A stretch of 64,000 nucleotides of DNA, taken from NCBI RefSeq assembly GCF_028640845.1, contig NC_080540.1:170635752-170699751 (forward strand), read 5' to 3'. The translations under genes and the position numbers were made by a program. Shown one piece after another: positions 37,148 to 47,690 of the stretch (position 1 is the first letter of the stretch; the number at the start of each line of letters is the position of its first letter). Source of the DNA: Ahaetulla prasina. Its lineage: Eukaryota; Chordata; Lepidosauria; Squamata; Colubridae. Under the pieces are notes generated by a model that saw only the letters and a program-made list of their open reading frames with translations, made no database searches and was not told where the DNA came from.

Positions 37148-37649
37148 GTGTATGTGTATATACACAGAAAAATACAGAAATTCTTTTTTTTCCAGTGGGA
37201 GTACACAATTCCTGTGGTCAGCATCTTTCACAGTTTAATTTATATTGGTTTTGCAGTTTGCCTTAATTGATGTGCTATGAGAAACCTCTAGCTTTGAAAG
37301 TGGCTACTCTGGTCCCAGGAAAGTTAAAAAAAACCCTTATTGTAGGCAATATTTGGAGAAGAAAGGGATAACAAAAAAAAATGGATTGGAAAGTCATCTT
37401 TGTAATGATAAGACTGAATAAAAGGAAAGAGGTGCCTTGTTTTCAAGTCTTGCCCATCAGCAGTTGATTTGTTGCTTAACCGTTTTGTAATGAGAAGGCC
37501 CTTTTTATTTATTTATTATTTAATTTGTATACCGCCTTCTCCCGAAGGACTCAGGGCGGTTCACAGCCAAGTAAAAATACAATACTATAAATACAAATTA
37601 AAATACAATTAAAAAACTTATTAAAATTGGCCAGAATTAAAATTTAGAG

Positions 37650-38744
37650 CTAAAACCCATTAAAACCCATTAAAACACTAACCCAGTCCAGCGCAGATGA
37701 ATAAGTAGGTTTTAAGCTCATGCGAAAGGTTCGGAGGTCCGGAAGTTGATGAAGTCCTGGGGGGAGTTCGTTCCAGAGGGCGGGAGCCCCCACAGAGAAG
37801 GCCCTTCCCCTGGGTGTCGCCAGACGACACTGTCGCGCCGATGGCACCCTGAGGAGCCCCTCTCTGTGAGAGCGCACGGGTCGGTGAGAGGTATTCGGTA
37901 GCAGCAGGCGGTCCCGTAAGTATCCCGGCCCTATGCCATGGAGCGCTTTAAAGACATTCACCAACACCTTGAAGCGCACCCGGAAGGCCACAGGTAGCCA
38001 GTGCAGCCGGCGCAGGATAGGTGTCACTCGGGAGCCACGAGGGGCTCCCTCAATCACCCGCGCAGCTGCATTCTGGACTAACTGTAGCCTCCGGATGCCC
38101 CTCAAGGGGAGCCCCATGTAGAGAGCATTGCAGTAGTCCAGACGAGACGTCACAAGGGCGTGAGTGACTGTGCACAAGGCATCCCGGTCTAGAAAGGGGC
38201 GCAATTGGCGCACCAGGCGGACCTGGTGGAAAGCTCTCCTGGAGACGGCCGTCAAATGGTCTTCAAAAGACAGCCGTTCATCCAGGAGAACGCCCAAATT
38301 GCGCACCCTCTCCATCGGGGCCAATGACTCGCTCCCGACAGTCAGCCGCGGACTCAGCTGACTGTACCGGGATGCCGGCATCCACAGCCACTCCGTCTTG
38401 GAGGGATTGAGCTTGAGCCTGTTCCTCCCCATCCAGACCCGTACGGCTTCCAGACACCGGGACAGCACTTCGATGGCTTCATTGGGGTGGCCCGGTGTGG
38501 AAAAGTACAGCTGGGTGTCATCAGCGTACAGCTGGTCCCCCACACCGAACCCACTGATGACCCCCCCCAGCGGCTTCATATAGATGTTGAACAGAAGGGG
38601 CGAGAGAACCGCCCCCTGCGGCCCCCCACAAGTGAGGCGCCGCGGGGTCGACCTCTGCCCCCCCGTCAACACCGTCTGCGACCGGTCGGAGAGATAGGAG
38701 GAGAACCACCGATAAACGGTGCCTCCCACTCCCAATCCCCCCAA
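37650..38744 (-). pseudogene. L2 reverse transcriptase, C-terminal 364 codons open
   Basis: The open frame contains GGPQGAVLSPLLFNIYMKPL, the catalytic YADDTQLYFS, then NRLKLNPSKTEWLW, VRNLGVLLDERLSFEDHLTA and SRLDYCNALYMGLP. It ends with PALWNELPPGLHQLPDLRTF. These are successive RT and thumb motifs of L2 non-LTR elements. Just upstream on the minus strand, LDLSAAFDTIDHGILLRRLG continues the domain in the same element. The enzyme nicks and copies RNA at the target site in its family. The YADD aspartates are intact, but the N-terminal RT region (38745-39650) is broken, so the element cannot encode a full protein. Confidence 0.9.
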
Positions 38745-39652
38745 CCGGCGCAGCAGGATACCATGGTCGATGGTATCAAAAGCCGCTGAGAGGTCTAATA
38801 GGACCAGGGCAGAGGAATAACCCTATCCCTGGCCCTCCAGAGATCATCCACCAACGCGACCAAAGCCGCCTCAGTGCTGTAACCGGCCGGAAGCCGGACT
38901 GAACGGGTCCAGATAGACAGTTTCCTCCAGGTGAAGGGGAACTGATATGCCACCATATTTCTACAACCTTCGCCGCGAAGGTTGGAGACTGGACGATAAT
39001 TACCTAAAACAGCCGGGTCCAGGAAGGCTTCTTGAGGAGGGCCTCACCACCGCCTCTTTCAAGGCGGCCGGAAAGACTCCTCCAACAAGGAAGCACTCAG
39101 AATCCCCTGAGCCAGCCTCGTGTCACCTCCTGAGTGGCCAGCACCAGCCAGGAGGGGCACGGGTCCAGTAAACATGTGGTGGCATTCAATCTACCCAGCA
39201 ACCTGTCCATGTCCTCGGAGTCACAGGGTCAAACTCATCCCACACAACATCACCAAGACCGCCTCAGACGCCCCGTCCGAATCGCTGCAATCTTGGTCCA
39301 GACCGTCCTTCAGCTGAACGATTTTATCGATAGATAACCGTTAAACTCCTCAGCACGCCCTGCATCGGGTCATCCCGCTCCCCTGGTGAAGGAGGGAGCG
39401 GGTCACCAAACAGGGCAGCTGGGCGGTTATCTGCCGACGCAATGAGGGAGGAGGCGAGCAACGCCGCTTCCTCAGTGCCACTAGGTAGGTCCTAGTATAG
39501 GATCTAACTAGTGTCCGATCAGCCTCTGAACGGCTGGACCTCCAGGAACTCTCTAGGCGCCTTCTCCGCGTTTCATCCCCTCAGCTCCTCGGAGAACCAA
39601 GGAGCCGGTTGGGATCTACGCCGGGTCAGAGGTCGCAAAGGCACGACACGGT

Positions 39653-40192
39653 CTAAAGCCCCAGCCGCAGCCCGCTCCCAGGCTGCAGCCAGTTCCTCTG
39701 CCGTGCCGTGAGCCAGACCTCAGGAAATGGCCCAAGCTCCGTCCGGAACCTCTCTGGGTCCATCAGGCGCCTGGGACGGTACCAACGTAATGGTTCCGTC
39801 TCCCTGCGGTGTTGGGTAGCGGTCAGAAAGTCCAGGCGAAGGAGAGAGTGATCTGACCATGACAAAGGTTCAATGACTATTTCCTTTAAGTCCAGATCTC
39901 TCAACCACTGACCAGAGACAAAAATCAGGTCCAGTGTGCCACCCCCGATGTGAGTGGGGCCATCCACTACTTGAGTCAGGTCCAAGGCCGTCATGGAAGC
40001 CAAGAACTCCCGAGCTACCGTCGATGACGAGCCGGCAGATGGCAGGTTAAAGTCCCCCATGACTAAAAGTCTGGGGGTCTCCACCGCCACCCCGGCAAGC
40101 ACCTCTAGGAGCTCGGGCAGGGCAGCTGTCACGCAGCAAGGAGCCAGGTACGTCACCAGCAAGGCCATCTGACATCTATGACCCCACCTCAC
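39653..40192 (-). pseudogene. L2 apurinic-type endonuclease, C-terminal part
   Basis: The open frame of 179 codons includes LLVMGDFNLPSAG, THIGGGTLDLIFVSG and EPLSWSDHSLLRLDF. GDFN and SDH are the metal- and catalysis-linked motifs of AP-like endonucleases in non-LTR elements. The N-terminal half of the endonuclease is not open (40200-40900). It lies in the same strand and order as the RT at 37650-38744, consistent with one L2 ORF2 broken by frameshifts. Confidence 0.88.
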
Positions 40193-41384
40193 AAAGAGGG
40201 ATTCACACCGGCTATCTGAGGTACAGTGGTCTCCTCGGCTCTAGACTCTCTTTAATCACAACCGCCACCCTCCACCCCTACCCTGGGCCTCGGCTGATGG
40301 AATGCACGGAAACCCGTGGGCACATCTCAACCAGGGCACACCCTTCATTGCCCAACCAGGTCTCCGTAACGCCTATAATATCCGCTGCACCCCTGAATTA
40401 GATCATGTATTAGGGGCCTTATTGGCCACGGACCGTGCGTTGCATAACATCAGACGAAGGCCCAGGCTCTGAGGGTCCTGACCATCCGGGAACGGGTAAA
40501 GTTAGGGGATCGGGCACGCGATCGCCTGCATACATCGAACGCGTGACCCCTATGTCGACACGATCCCCTTCCGCCATATCTGCCCCTCCCACTTACCGTG
40601 CCAATAGACTCACCTCACACAAAGGAACACCTCCCCCATAACCTCCGAACCCATTTGATAATCGCCACGAGCATGCGCTGGAACTGGTTTCCTCCCGACG
40701 GGCTACCCCATCACCCGCCCTACCCTCCCACCCCTTAAAATGCCCTGTCTAAAACCCCAAAGGCTCTTTCTTCTCGCATGCCACCTCTGTGGGTCCCAAG
40801 ACCCGTCATTGAGGCCGGCCCTTGGTAGCGATATGGGCCATTCCTGCGAGGCGGGGCACTGCAGGCGCAAGAGTTCACGTGCAGTGTAGCGCATAGGAAA
40901 GTGCGAATCGGCGAGGGATGCTAAGGTGGTAAAATCCCAAAGTAATAGAAATGGTGAGTCTTCTAGCGGGAGTCCAGTTGGTCAAAGGACAGATGGAGCA
41001 GGAACCGGATAGCGATGACAGAACAGGAACAGACAGACCGACAGTCTCCATGGCGTGCCTATGGGAAGCAGTTCTACAATAGATCTTAATCAGGTAGACG
41101 TGGCTAGCGGTCTGCCCAAGTCCCTAGACCAGTCCGGGCTAGTCCAATCCAGTCCAGTCAACTCCATCCCGCAGATAGAAATGCATGACCACCCAGTTTA
41201 GATGACCCATGGTCCGGGATAGAGATAGGGGGGAGCGGAAATAAAATGGACCAAGCCAGGCCATAAGGCCACAAAGGAAAATACGATGGAGCAAGCCAGG
41301 CCACCAAGGGCCATTCGATGACACGTGATGGAAAGCTGCGACTAAACAGGCCACAAGAGGGCCTGTTGTGTCCCATTTTTGTAC

Positions 41385-42000
41385 TTATCCTTTTTGTCTT
41401 TCAGTTTATCAGAAAGATCTTTGTGCAACCATGCTGGTTTCTTCTTGGATTTCTTTTTTTTTCTTTTTCAGTGATATTGTGCTGGAGTGGACTTTTATGA
41501 TAATATTTTTCAGAGTTTCCCAAGCTTCTTGGGTTGTTTTCCCCTTTAGGATTTTCATCCAAGGAACCTTTTCCAAGCTCTCTCCGAGTTTGTTAAAATC
41601 AGCTCTTAAAATCTAAGAGTCTGATATGATTATGTTCTATTGCTTATATATGCATTATGTTGAATTCCAGTATGACATGGTCACTCTCACCCAAGATTCC
41701 TGTAATTTCAACTCCTATCGCTTCTTCTCTGTTAGTAAGAATTAAGTCCAGTTTTGGACGTTTCTTCTACGTTTTGGACGACAAAGTTGTCAGCTAGGTT
41801 TGTCAGGAACCTATTCGATCTCTCACTTGATGCAGGATTAGTCTGCCAGTTGATGTCAGGGTATTTAAAGTCCCCCATTACTATTGTAGTGTGTTTCCTA
41901 CATATATTTGTTAGTTGGTTAGCAACAAGTACATCTATTTTTTTCTGCTTAGTTGGGTGGCCTGTAAGGGAGTGATGTAAAAGAACTGCATTCACATCTG
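41385..42000 (-). mobile_element. CR1 LINE fragment, endonuclease region
   Basis: The minus strand encodes TTIVMGDFKYPDINWQTNPA then RSNRFLTNLADNFVVQNVEE. After a frameshift it encodes EEAIGVEITGILGESDHV. These are the GDFN- and SDH-type blocks of a CR1 endonuclease. The GDFN asparagine is a lysine here (GDFK), one sign of decay. Further downstream an L2 copy abuts it, so the rest of the CR1 is missing. Confidence 0.83.
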
Positions 42001-42454
42001 CCAGTTGTTTAAGGTACCCTTAGGATTCTCTAAAGTCATGGGGTGCAGCCTGGCAACCTTGGTCCATCTAGTTTGGCAACATCTGCACTATTAGCCATGA
42101 TGGTCTAGATTTTCTAAAGAGCCAGGGCATGTGCTTGACTAATTTGGGTTTCCTGTCCCCCATGTAACATGGAGTTTTCTCCTACAAGGGATAATGGAAG
42201 CAATTGATGCCAGGAGGAAGCAATGCACAGAATTCCAGAATTAGAATCTGGGCAGCGTAATCAACATTAGCCATGCAATAGAAATAGCACTTAGAGTTAT
42301 ATACCCTCTCTAAGCGGCACTGAAGTTGCAGTGAAGAAGCAATGATGAAGCTGCAAATAATAATAATTTTTTTTTAAAAAAATCTAGGGGTTTCCTTGGA
42401 AGGACTCAACCCATTTGCTTTCCTTTTCCTGCCATCTGATTGATAATCACCAGT

Positions 42455-42525
42455 GAGGAGGGAGTTGGACTAGAAAACCTCCAAAGTCCCTTCCAATTCT
42501 CTTTTCTGTTATTCTGTTAATAGCT
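42455..42525 (+). mobile_element. CR1 LINE 3' tail fragment
   Basis: GGAGTTGGACTAGAAAACCT followed by CCAAAGTCCCTTCCAATTCT and TTATTCTGTT is the last part of the CR1 family also seen at 15.7 and 63.3 kb. Confidence 0.75.
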
Positions 42526-43424
42526 TTCCCTGCTGTGGTTAAAGAGAAAGCCATTACATTCAGTAGGCAGAAGTAGCCAAGATACTCTCCCCAACCCTGC
42601 TCAGTGCCACTCTACTCGACCTACTCAACCTCTCCACTCATGTGGCTCCATTGAGGCCAAGAGGAGCAGAGGAACTGGAAAGGTGTCAGGGCAACAAGTC
42701 CTCATCTTGCAGTTCTATATCATTCCTCAATTTCAAGTGGAGGATCCATAGGCTGAATTTGATGCATGCATTTCAACGCACAATTTTCTTTGCAGGTTGA
42801 CTTTGACCTTGTCAGGGGTTTTCAAGATGTTGTCTTATTTTATCTATCCTTTAACTGCCACAATCTTTCCATGGTGGTTTACTGCATAAAAGCAATGCAA
42901 TTCATAGCCAATGATATTCATAAAATCATGCATTAATATGCATAGCAATTTTAACTGAACCAATTACAATAACAAACAATCTTGAAATGCCCCTCAGCCA
43001 AAAAAAAAATCAATAAAAATTCAGACAATAGATGATTTTTGGCTTTTGTTTCTGTTTTTTACAAAACCTTTTAAAAGCAACTCAAGCTTGGGCCTGGTTT
43101 ATATATATCTTGAGAGAAATCTCAGAACCATGACTGTGATGGGCCTGAGCTGAATTAATGGTATAAATAAAACACCATCAAATTTAAGGGACACCCATAG
43201 ATAATGCCTTTGTAGGTCTCCCCCTCCCTCTTGGTTAAACTTTCCCCTTGTTATTTCTCCAGTTTTCTTTAATGTAGTACAGTCGGTAAACTGGCAGGAT
43301 ATAAATCAAACAAGCCAAAAGACAGATAAATAACAGACCTTCCTTGTTGGGTGAAAAGAAATGTTTGGTGGTTGGAGATTTTTATTTCAGAATCCAGTGT
43401 GGAGGGGAGGGGGGTCATCTGCCT

Positions 43425-43641
43425 TAAAGTCAGTGTTGACTCTTCCCACTTTCCAGTCAAGTCCTTGCAGTTTTCATGGCAAGGTGGTTATTTTTTTTCC
43501 AGAAGTGGTTTTCCCTTGGCTCCTTTTGAGAGAGAGTGAATGATCCACAGGCACCCAGCTGGCTTTGTGCCTAAGGCATCACTAAACTTCAGGGTCTCCA
43601 GGTTTCTAGCCTGATGCCTTAACCATTATACCAAACTGATG
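43425..43641 (-). mobile_element. tRNA-derived SINE, antisense
   Basis: The minus strand begins CAGTTTGGTATAATGGTTAA, a good pol III A-box context, followed by GGCATCAGGCTAGAAACC, a degenerate B-box region and a body with GAAAACTGCAAGGACTTGAC. The head matches 59800-59922. It differs from the Sauria-type SINEs at 28.0 and 51.2 kb. Ends are approximate. Confidence 0.68.
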
Positions 43642-43839
43642 TCCCCCCCCCTCAGGAAAAATAGGGTATTAAAAAATGAAAATACATTTAGAAGGGACTC
43701 CTTGCTTGTTCCTGTTATACATTATAGAATCCACAGTGTTACTGTATGTTTACTTAGGAATCTCAAAGGTGTTTTTTTTCAGGAGACAACTGGACTTCCT
43801 TGGTTTTTCTTTGAAGATATTTCACTTCTCACCCAAGAA

Positions 43840-43988
43840 CAGTGGTTCCCAACCTTTTCTTGTTTGACTTGTTTGAGGTTTTATAAGGAAATAGATATTT
43901 AAAATCTCCGTAGCTCAAAAGTTCCCGGCACCCTCAAAAGATCTCACGGCACCCCTTAGTGCCGCGGCACACTGGTTGGGAACCACTG
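43840..43988. mobile_element. hAT-like MITE (CAGTGGTTCCCAACC)
   Basis: This 149-bp element runs from CAGTGGTTCCCAACCTTTTC to ACTGGTTGGGAACCACTG, with a perfect 8-bp duplication CCCAAGAA (43832-43839 and 43989-43996). It sits in the left arm of the Penelope-like foldback, so it is younger than the foldback. Confidence 0.9.
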
Positions 43989-44400
43989 CCCAAGAAGCTT
44001 CTTCAGCTGATAGGATAGTGGGGAATGGAAGGATTTATACTCCTTGCAGACAGTTGGTAACCTGCGTTCCTTTTAGAGGGTCCTTGAAGGAGGTTTATCT
44101 GTGTCCTTTTTTTCTCTGGAAACCCATTCCTACTCCCACACCATTCAAAGGGTGTTCTTCCCAAATTGTATGGCTAAAAGTCTGTAGAGATTCTATAGAT
44201 GATGAACACCCTTTGAATGGTGTGGGAGTACGAATGGATTTCCAGAGAGAAAAATAGCAGACTACAGGAACCAGGAGCACTACTCAAGTGACCCTGAGGA
44301 CACAGATAAACCTCCAAGTGCTTCAAGACCCTCTAAAAAGATGCAGATTATCAGCTGTCTGCAAGGAGTATAAATCCTTCCATTCCCTATCCTGTCAGAG

Positions 44401-44434
44401 CTGAAGAAGCTTCTTGGATGAGAAGTGAAACGTC
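44401..44434 (+). ncRNA. Candidate hammerhead ribozyme-like motif
   Basis: CTGAAGA is followed by a stem (CTTCTT/GAGAAG around loop GGAT, one bulged G) and GAAACGTC. The layout equals that at 21059-21093 in an unrelated sequence. Core residues fit a hammerhead, but helix III is nearly absent and helix I looks weak. Activity is unproven. Confidence 0.4.
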
Positions 44435-44723
44435 TTTAAAGAAAAAAACAAGAAAGTCCAGTTGTCTTTTGAAAAAAGCACCTTTGGGACAACTATGACC
44501 TGGATGACTGAGAATTTCTACAGACATTGGGAAGGTTCTTATTACCTAGAGCAAGTTGGCAAACTGTGATCTCTCCCCACCCCCATGAAGTTGGTGAGCC
44601 ACAGCTCTGAGCATCTCTTGTCATTGATCAGCCTAGTTATGGCTGCTGTTATTCAGCATTATCCAAAGAGCTGGATTCTCCACCTCTGATATAGAGATTG
44701 CACTGCCATCTGTCAGAAATGGT

Positions 44724-44800
44724 GTAGGGTCTCCTGCTTGACTAGACTAGTTGGACTAGATGACATATAAGGTCCCTTCCAACTCTGTTAATCTGTTAAT
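44724..44800 (+). mobile_element. CR1 LINE 3' tail fragment
   Basis: GGTGTAGGGTCTCCTGCTTG, then GTTGGACTAGATGAC and AAGGTCCCTTCCAACTCTGT, match the CR1 3' end consensus visible in the other copies. Confidence 0.78.
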
Positions 44801-46211
44801 GAGATTTATTTATGGACTTCCCTGTGAACTGATGTTGAAATGAATAAGCTTGAAAGCCATGCTATATTTTGTAGAACCACTGTTTCCCAGTTTTCAAGGA
44901 CTTGGCAAAGTGTTTTCAATTTATGATGAATGATTTATGGAGAAGAAAACCTAACATCACCCATCTTGCATCCGCACACAATGATGCATATCCAACTGAG
45001 CTTCCCAAAAGAGAACAAGGAGCACTTGGTCTCATCTGATCATCTTCCAAGCATGAAACCAATCTTGCCTGCTTCTTTGCTATCACAACATTTTTTCAGT
45101 TATTAAAAACTACTCAGGCATTTAATCAGGAGAAAAGAGTGAAAATGTGCTTTAACTCAGTAAATTAAAGGGAGATAAAACTTTTATTAAAACACGCATA
45201 AATCATCTGTTAAGACTGAGATATGTTTACTCAGCCTCTGCAGCTGAGCTTCTGAGCAACATGAAGCTGATTGGGAGGAGAAAATGGGATGGCAAGATGC
45301 CCACGCTGGTGTATTTGGAGAGCCTTTAGAAGTTGATATTTGCAGATCCATTTTTCTCCAATTATGGAATCATGGATAATGAAATTAATTAGCCAAGTAT
45401 GAACTATTGGCCATGGTGGCTGAGAACTATGGGCAATGTAATCCAGTGCGTCTATAGCATACGGACATATGGACAACTGAGTTACACTGCCAATGCTTTT
45501 CATGAGTACAAACAGCATTGTATGTTTTATACTGCCTATATATGAAAAGGTGTGTAGTTCAAATCCTAGTAGTAATTATGTAAAATATAGTGGGTTGCTT
45601 TTTGGGGATGAGCTTTTCAAGTGGTCTTTCCCAATTCTGGAATGTCTTCCTTCACGAGGAACAATTTGACTCTAATTTTGGCATCGTGCAAAAACATTTT
45701 TATCTTCCTAGGCCTTTTAACAGTATACTTTAATATTTTATCAACTCTGCAGAGTTAATTCGTTTTACTTCAGTTGCTTTACTTTTTGCTGCTTAGAAAT
45801 TGTAGCTGTTTGCATTATTAGCTGCTGCTGTTGGTTTACATTTTTAATTTATGTTTTTAGGTAGTGATTTGAATGTATTTGTGTACATCCCCTGGGGAAT
45901 AACTTCATTTTAAGTAGGCAAAACATAGGAAAGTGTTAAATAAGTAAAGACCAGCCAGCATGTGTTGTATACAGATTCAGGTCTAACTTTCTGCCTGAAA
46001 GTTGTTTATATGCAATGTATTAATTACAGTTTGCTAGTTGTTTATGAAAAGAATTATCATACAGTTCTGTCACCTGTATTTTAGATTGCCACAATCCAAG
46101 GAAGGCTGAATTACATTCAAACAATCATATTATTCATTTTAAAAGGATAAGTAGTGTTGTGCAAAGTACAGGAAAGGGACACAAAATGTTACGCCAAAAA
46201 TGTTTAAAGGT

Positions 46212-46342
46212 ATGATAGAATAGAATAGAATAGAATAGAATAGAGTAGAGTAGAGTAGAGTAGAGTAGAGTAGAGTAGAGTAGAGTAGAGTAGAGTAGAG
46301 TAGAGTAGAGTAGAGTAGAGTAGAGTAGAGTAGAGTAGAATA
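46212..46342. repeat. (AATAG)n to (GAGTA)n LINE-tail microsatellite
   Basis: About five AATAG units pass into roughly twenty perfect GAGTA units. It lies at the 3' end of an antisense LINE fragment, so the array grew from the LINE tail. Spurious ORFs read YSTLL repeats through it. Confidence 0.95.
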
Positions 46343-46875
46343 TAATTTTTTATTGGCCAAGTGTGATTGGACACACAAGGAATTTGTCTTGGTGCATATG
46401 CTCTCATGTACATAAAAGAAAAGATACCTTCATCAAGGTTCAATACTTACAACACTTAATGATAGTCATAGGGTACAAATTTAACACTTAATGATACAAT
46501 ACTTAATGATAGTCATAGGCTACAAATAAGCAATCAGGAAACAATCAATATCAGTATAAATTGTAAGGATACAAGCAACAAAGTTACAGTCATAAGTGGA
46601 AGGAGATGGGTGATGGGAACAATGAGAAGATTAATAGTAGTGCAGATTTAGTTTGACAGTGTTGAGGGAATTATTTGTTTAGCAGAGTGATGGCGTTTGG
46701 GAAAAAACTGTTCTTGTGTCTAGTTGTTCTGGTGTGCAGTGCTCTATAGCGTCGTTTTGAGGGTAGGAGTTGAAACAGTTTATGTCCAGGATGTGAGGGG
46801 TCTGTAAATATTTTCGCAGCCCTCTTTTTGATAAGAACAGGAAGAAGAAGCAGAGACAAAACCTATTCATACCAA
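46343..46875 (-). mobile_element. LINE 3' end, antisense, with AATAG-type tail
   Basis: The minus-strand ORF at 46671-46859 encodes KIFTDPSHPGHKLFQLLPSK and then RTTRHKNSFFPNAITLLNK, the C-terminal signature of L2/CR1-type polyproteins. The 3' UTR includes TTATTGGCCAAGTGTG and ACACACAAGGAATTTGTCTT. The same 3' UTR recurs at 47466-47690. It is 5'-truncated. Confidence 0.82.
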
Positions 46876-47317
46876 AACCCATTCATTGTATCTCACCATC
46901 CTTTTTTTCCTTGCTGGCCTTCCATTCCAAGCCCATACATTGACTCATCCATTACCTTTTGTTCTTTTTGAGGAGCTCATTGACTCCATCCATCCATGAC
47001 ATTTTAGCCGTTTCCCTTGGCTGTCAGAATACCGCATATATTTCCTAGTTGGTGGCATGCAGGTAACAATAGCTTGACCTGTGGGTTAATCTATATGAGA
47101 AATCCTAGCTTGCACTGAAGAATGTGTATATGTCGGGGTATATATGAAACCCATTTTTTATGCTCATATAATATTGCATTTTATTGAACTTTCTGAAAGC
47201 ATTGATCGAATCTTAGTATAAGAACCATTACAAGGAATTTGTTTCCAGAGCTGGCCATGCAAAGCTATGAAGATGCCTCCTATCTAAGAATCTAGCATTT
47301 TCATCAGAATGATGCCA

Positions 47318-47379
47318 TGTGTGTGTGTGTGTGTGTGTGCGCGCGCGCGCATACACACGCACACACGCACACACACACT
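47318..47379. repeat. (GT)n(GC)n(AC)n microsatellite
   Basis: Alternating purine-pyrimidine sequence about 60 bp long, partly self-complementary around the central GCGCGC run. Confidence 0.95.
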
Positions 47380-47465
47380 GTTATGGTGAGGCCGTAGCAA
47401 ATGTTCCTGGTTTATATGAAACACTAGCCATGGCTTAAGAGAGGGGTAAAATGTAGTGGTATAGT

Positions 47466-47690
47466 TTAGAATAGAATAGAATAGAATAGAATTTTTATTG
47501 GCCAAGTGTGGTTGGACACACAAGGAATTTGTCTTGGTGCATATGCTCTCAGTGTACATAAAAGAAAAGATACCTCCATCAAGGTACAACATTTACAACA
47601 CAAATGATGGTCATAGGGTACAATTTAACACTTAATGATACAACCCTTAATGATAAGCATAGGGTACAAATAAGCAATCAGGAACTGTAA
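47466..47690 (-). mobile_element. LINE 3' UTR fragment, same family as 46343-46875
   Basis: Four to five AATAG units are followed by TTTTTATTGGCCAAGTGTGG and ACACACAAGGAATTTGTCTT, then CATCAAGGTACAACATTTAC. It nearly duplicates the unit 1.2 kb upstream but is shorter and has no coding part. Confidence 0.85.

Larger units (their letters stand above)
37503..41370 (-). mobile_element. L2 LINE, nearly complete, GC-rich
   Basis: The minus strand carries, 5' to 3', a leader (about 41370-40200), endonuclease C-terminus, reverse transcriptase and a 3' terminus with a hairpin-like CCGCCCTGAG...GGGCGG block and an ATTT-rich tail at 37503-37530. Frameshifts separate the coding blocks. It is far more GC- and CpG-rich than its surroundings, which suggests a younger copy than the L2 at 0.7-2.7 kb. 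I saw no clear target duplication; the 5' boundary beside the CR1 fragment is approximate. Confidence 0.85.
43764..44484. mobile_element. Penelope-like foldback remnant
   Basis: This is a large inverted repeat. Sequence from 43764 to 44157 (less a 157-bp MITE insertion and its duplication) pairs with 44204-44484 around a 46-bp centre. The words GAACACCCTTTGAATGGTGT, GGAGTATAAATCCTTCCATT and GAAGAAGCTTCTTGG recur in reverse complement. The right arm resembles Penelope-like element termini of vertebrates. No reverse transcriptase is present. Penelope-like elements often carry terminal repeats in inverted arrangement, which would explain the shape. Confidence 0.6.

Noticed and set aside
46200..46345. 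CRISPR-like regular array
   Set aside because: Unit length is 5 bp with no spacers; it is a LINE-tail microsatellite in a vertebrate genome.
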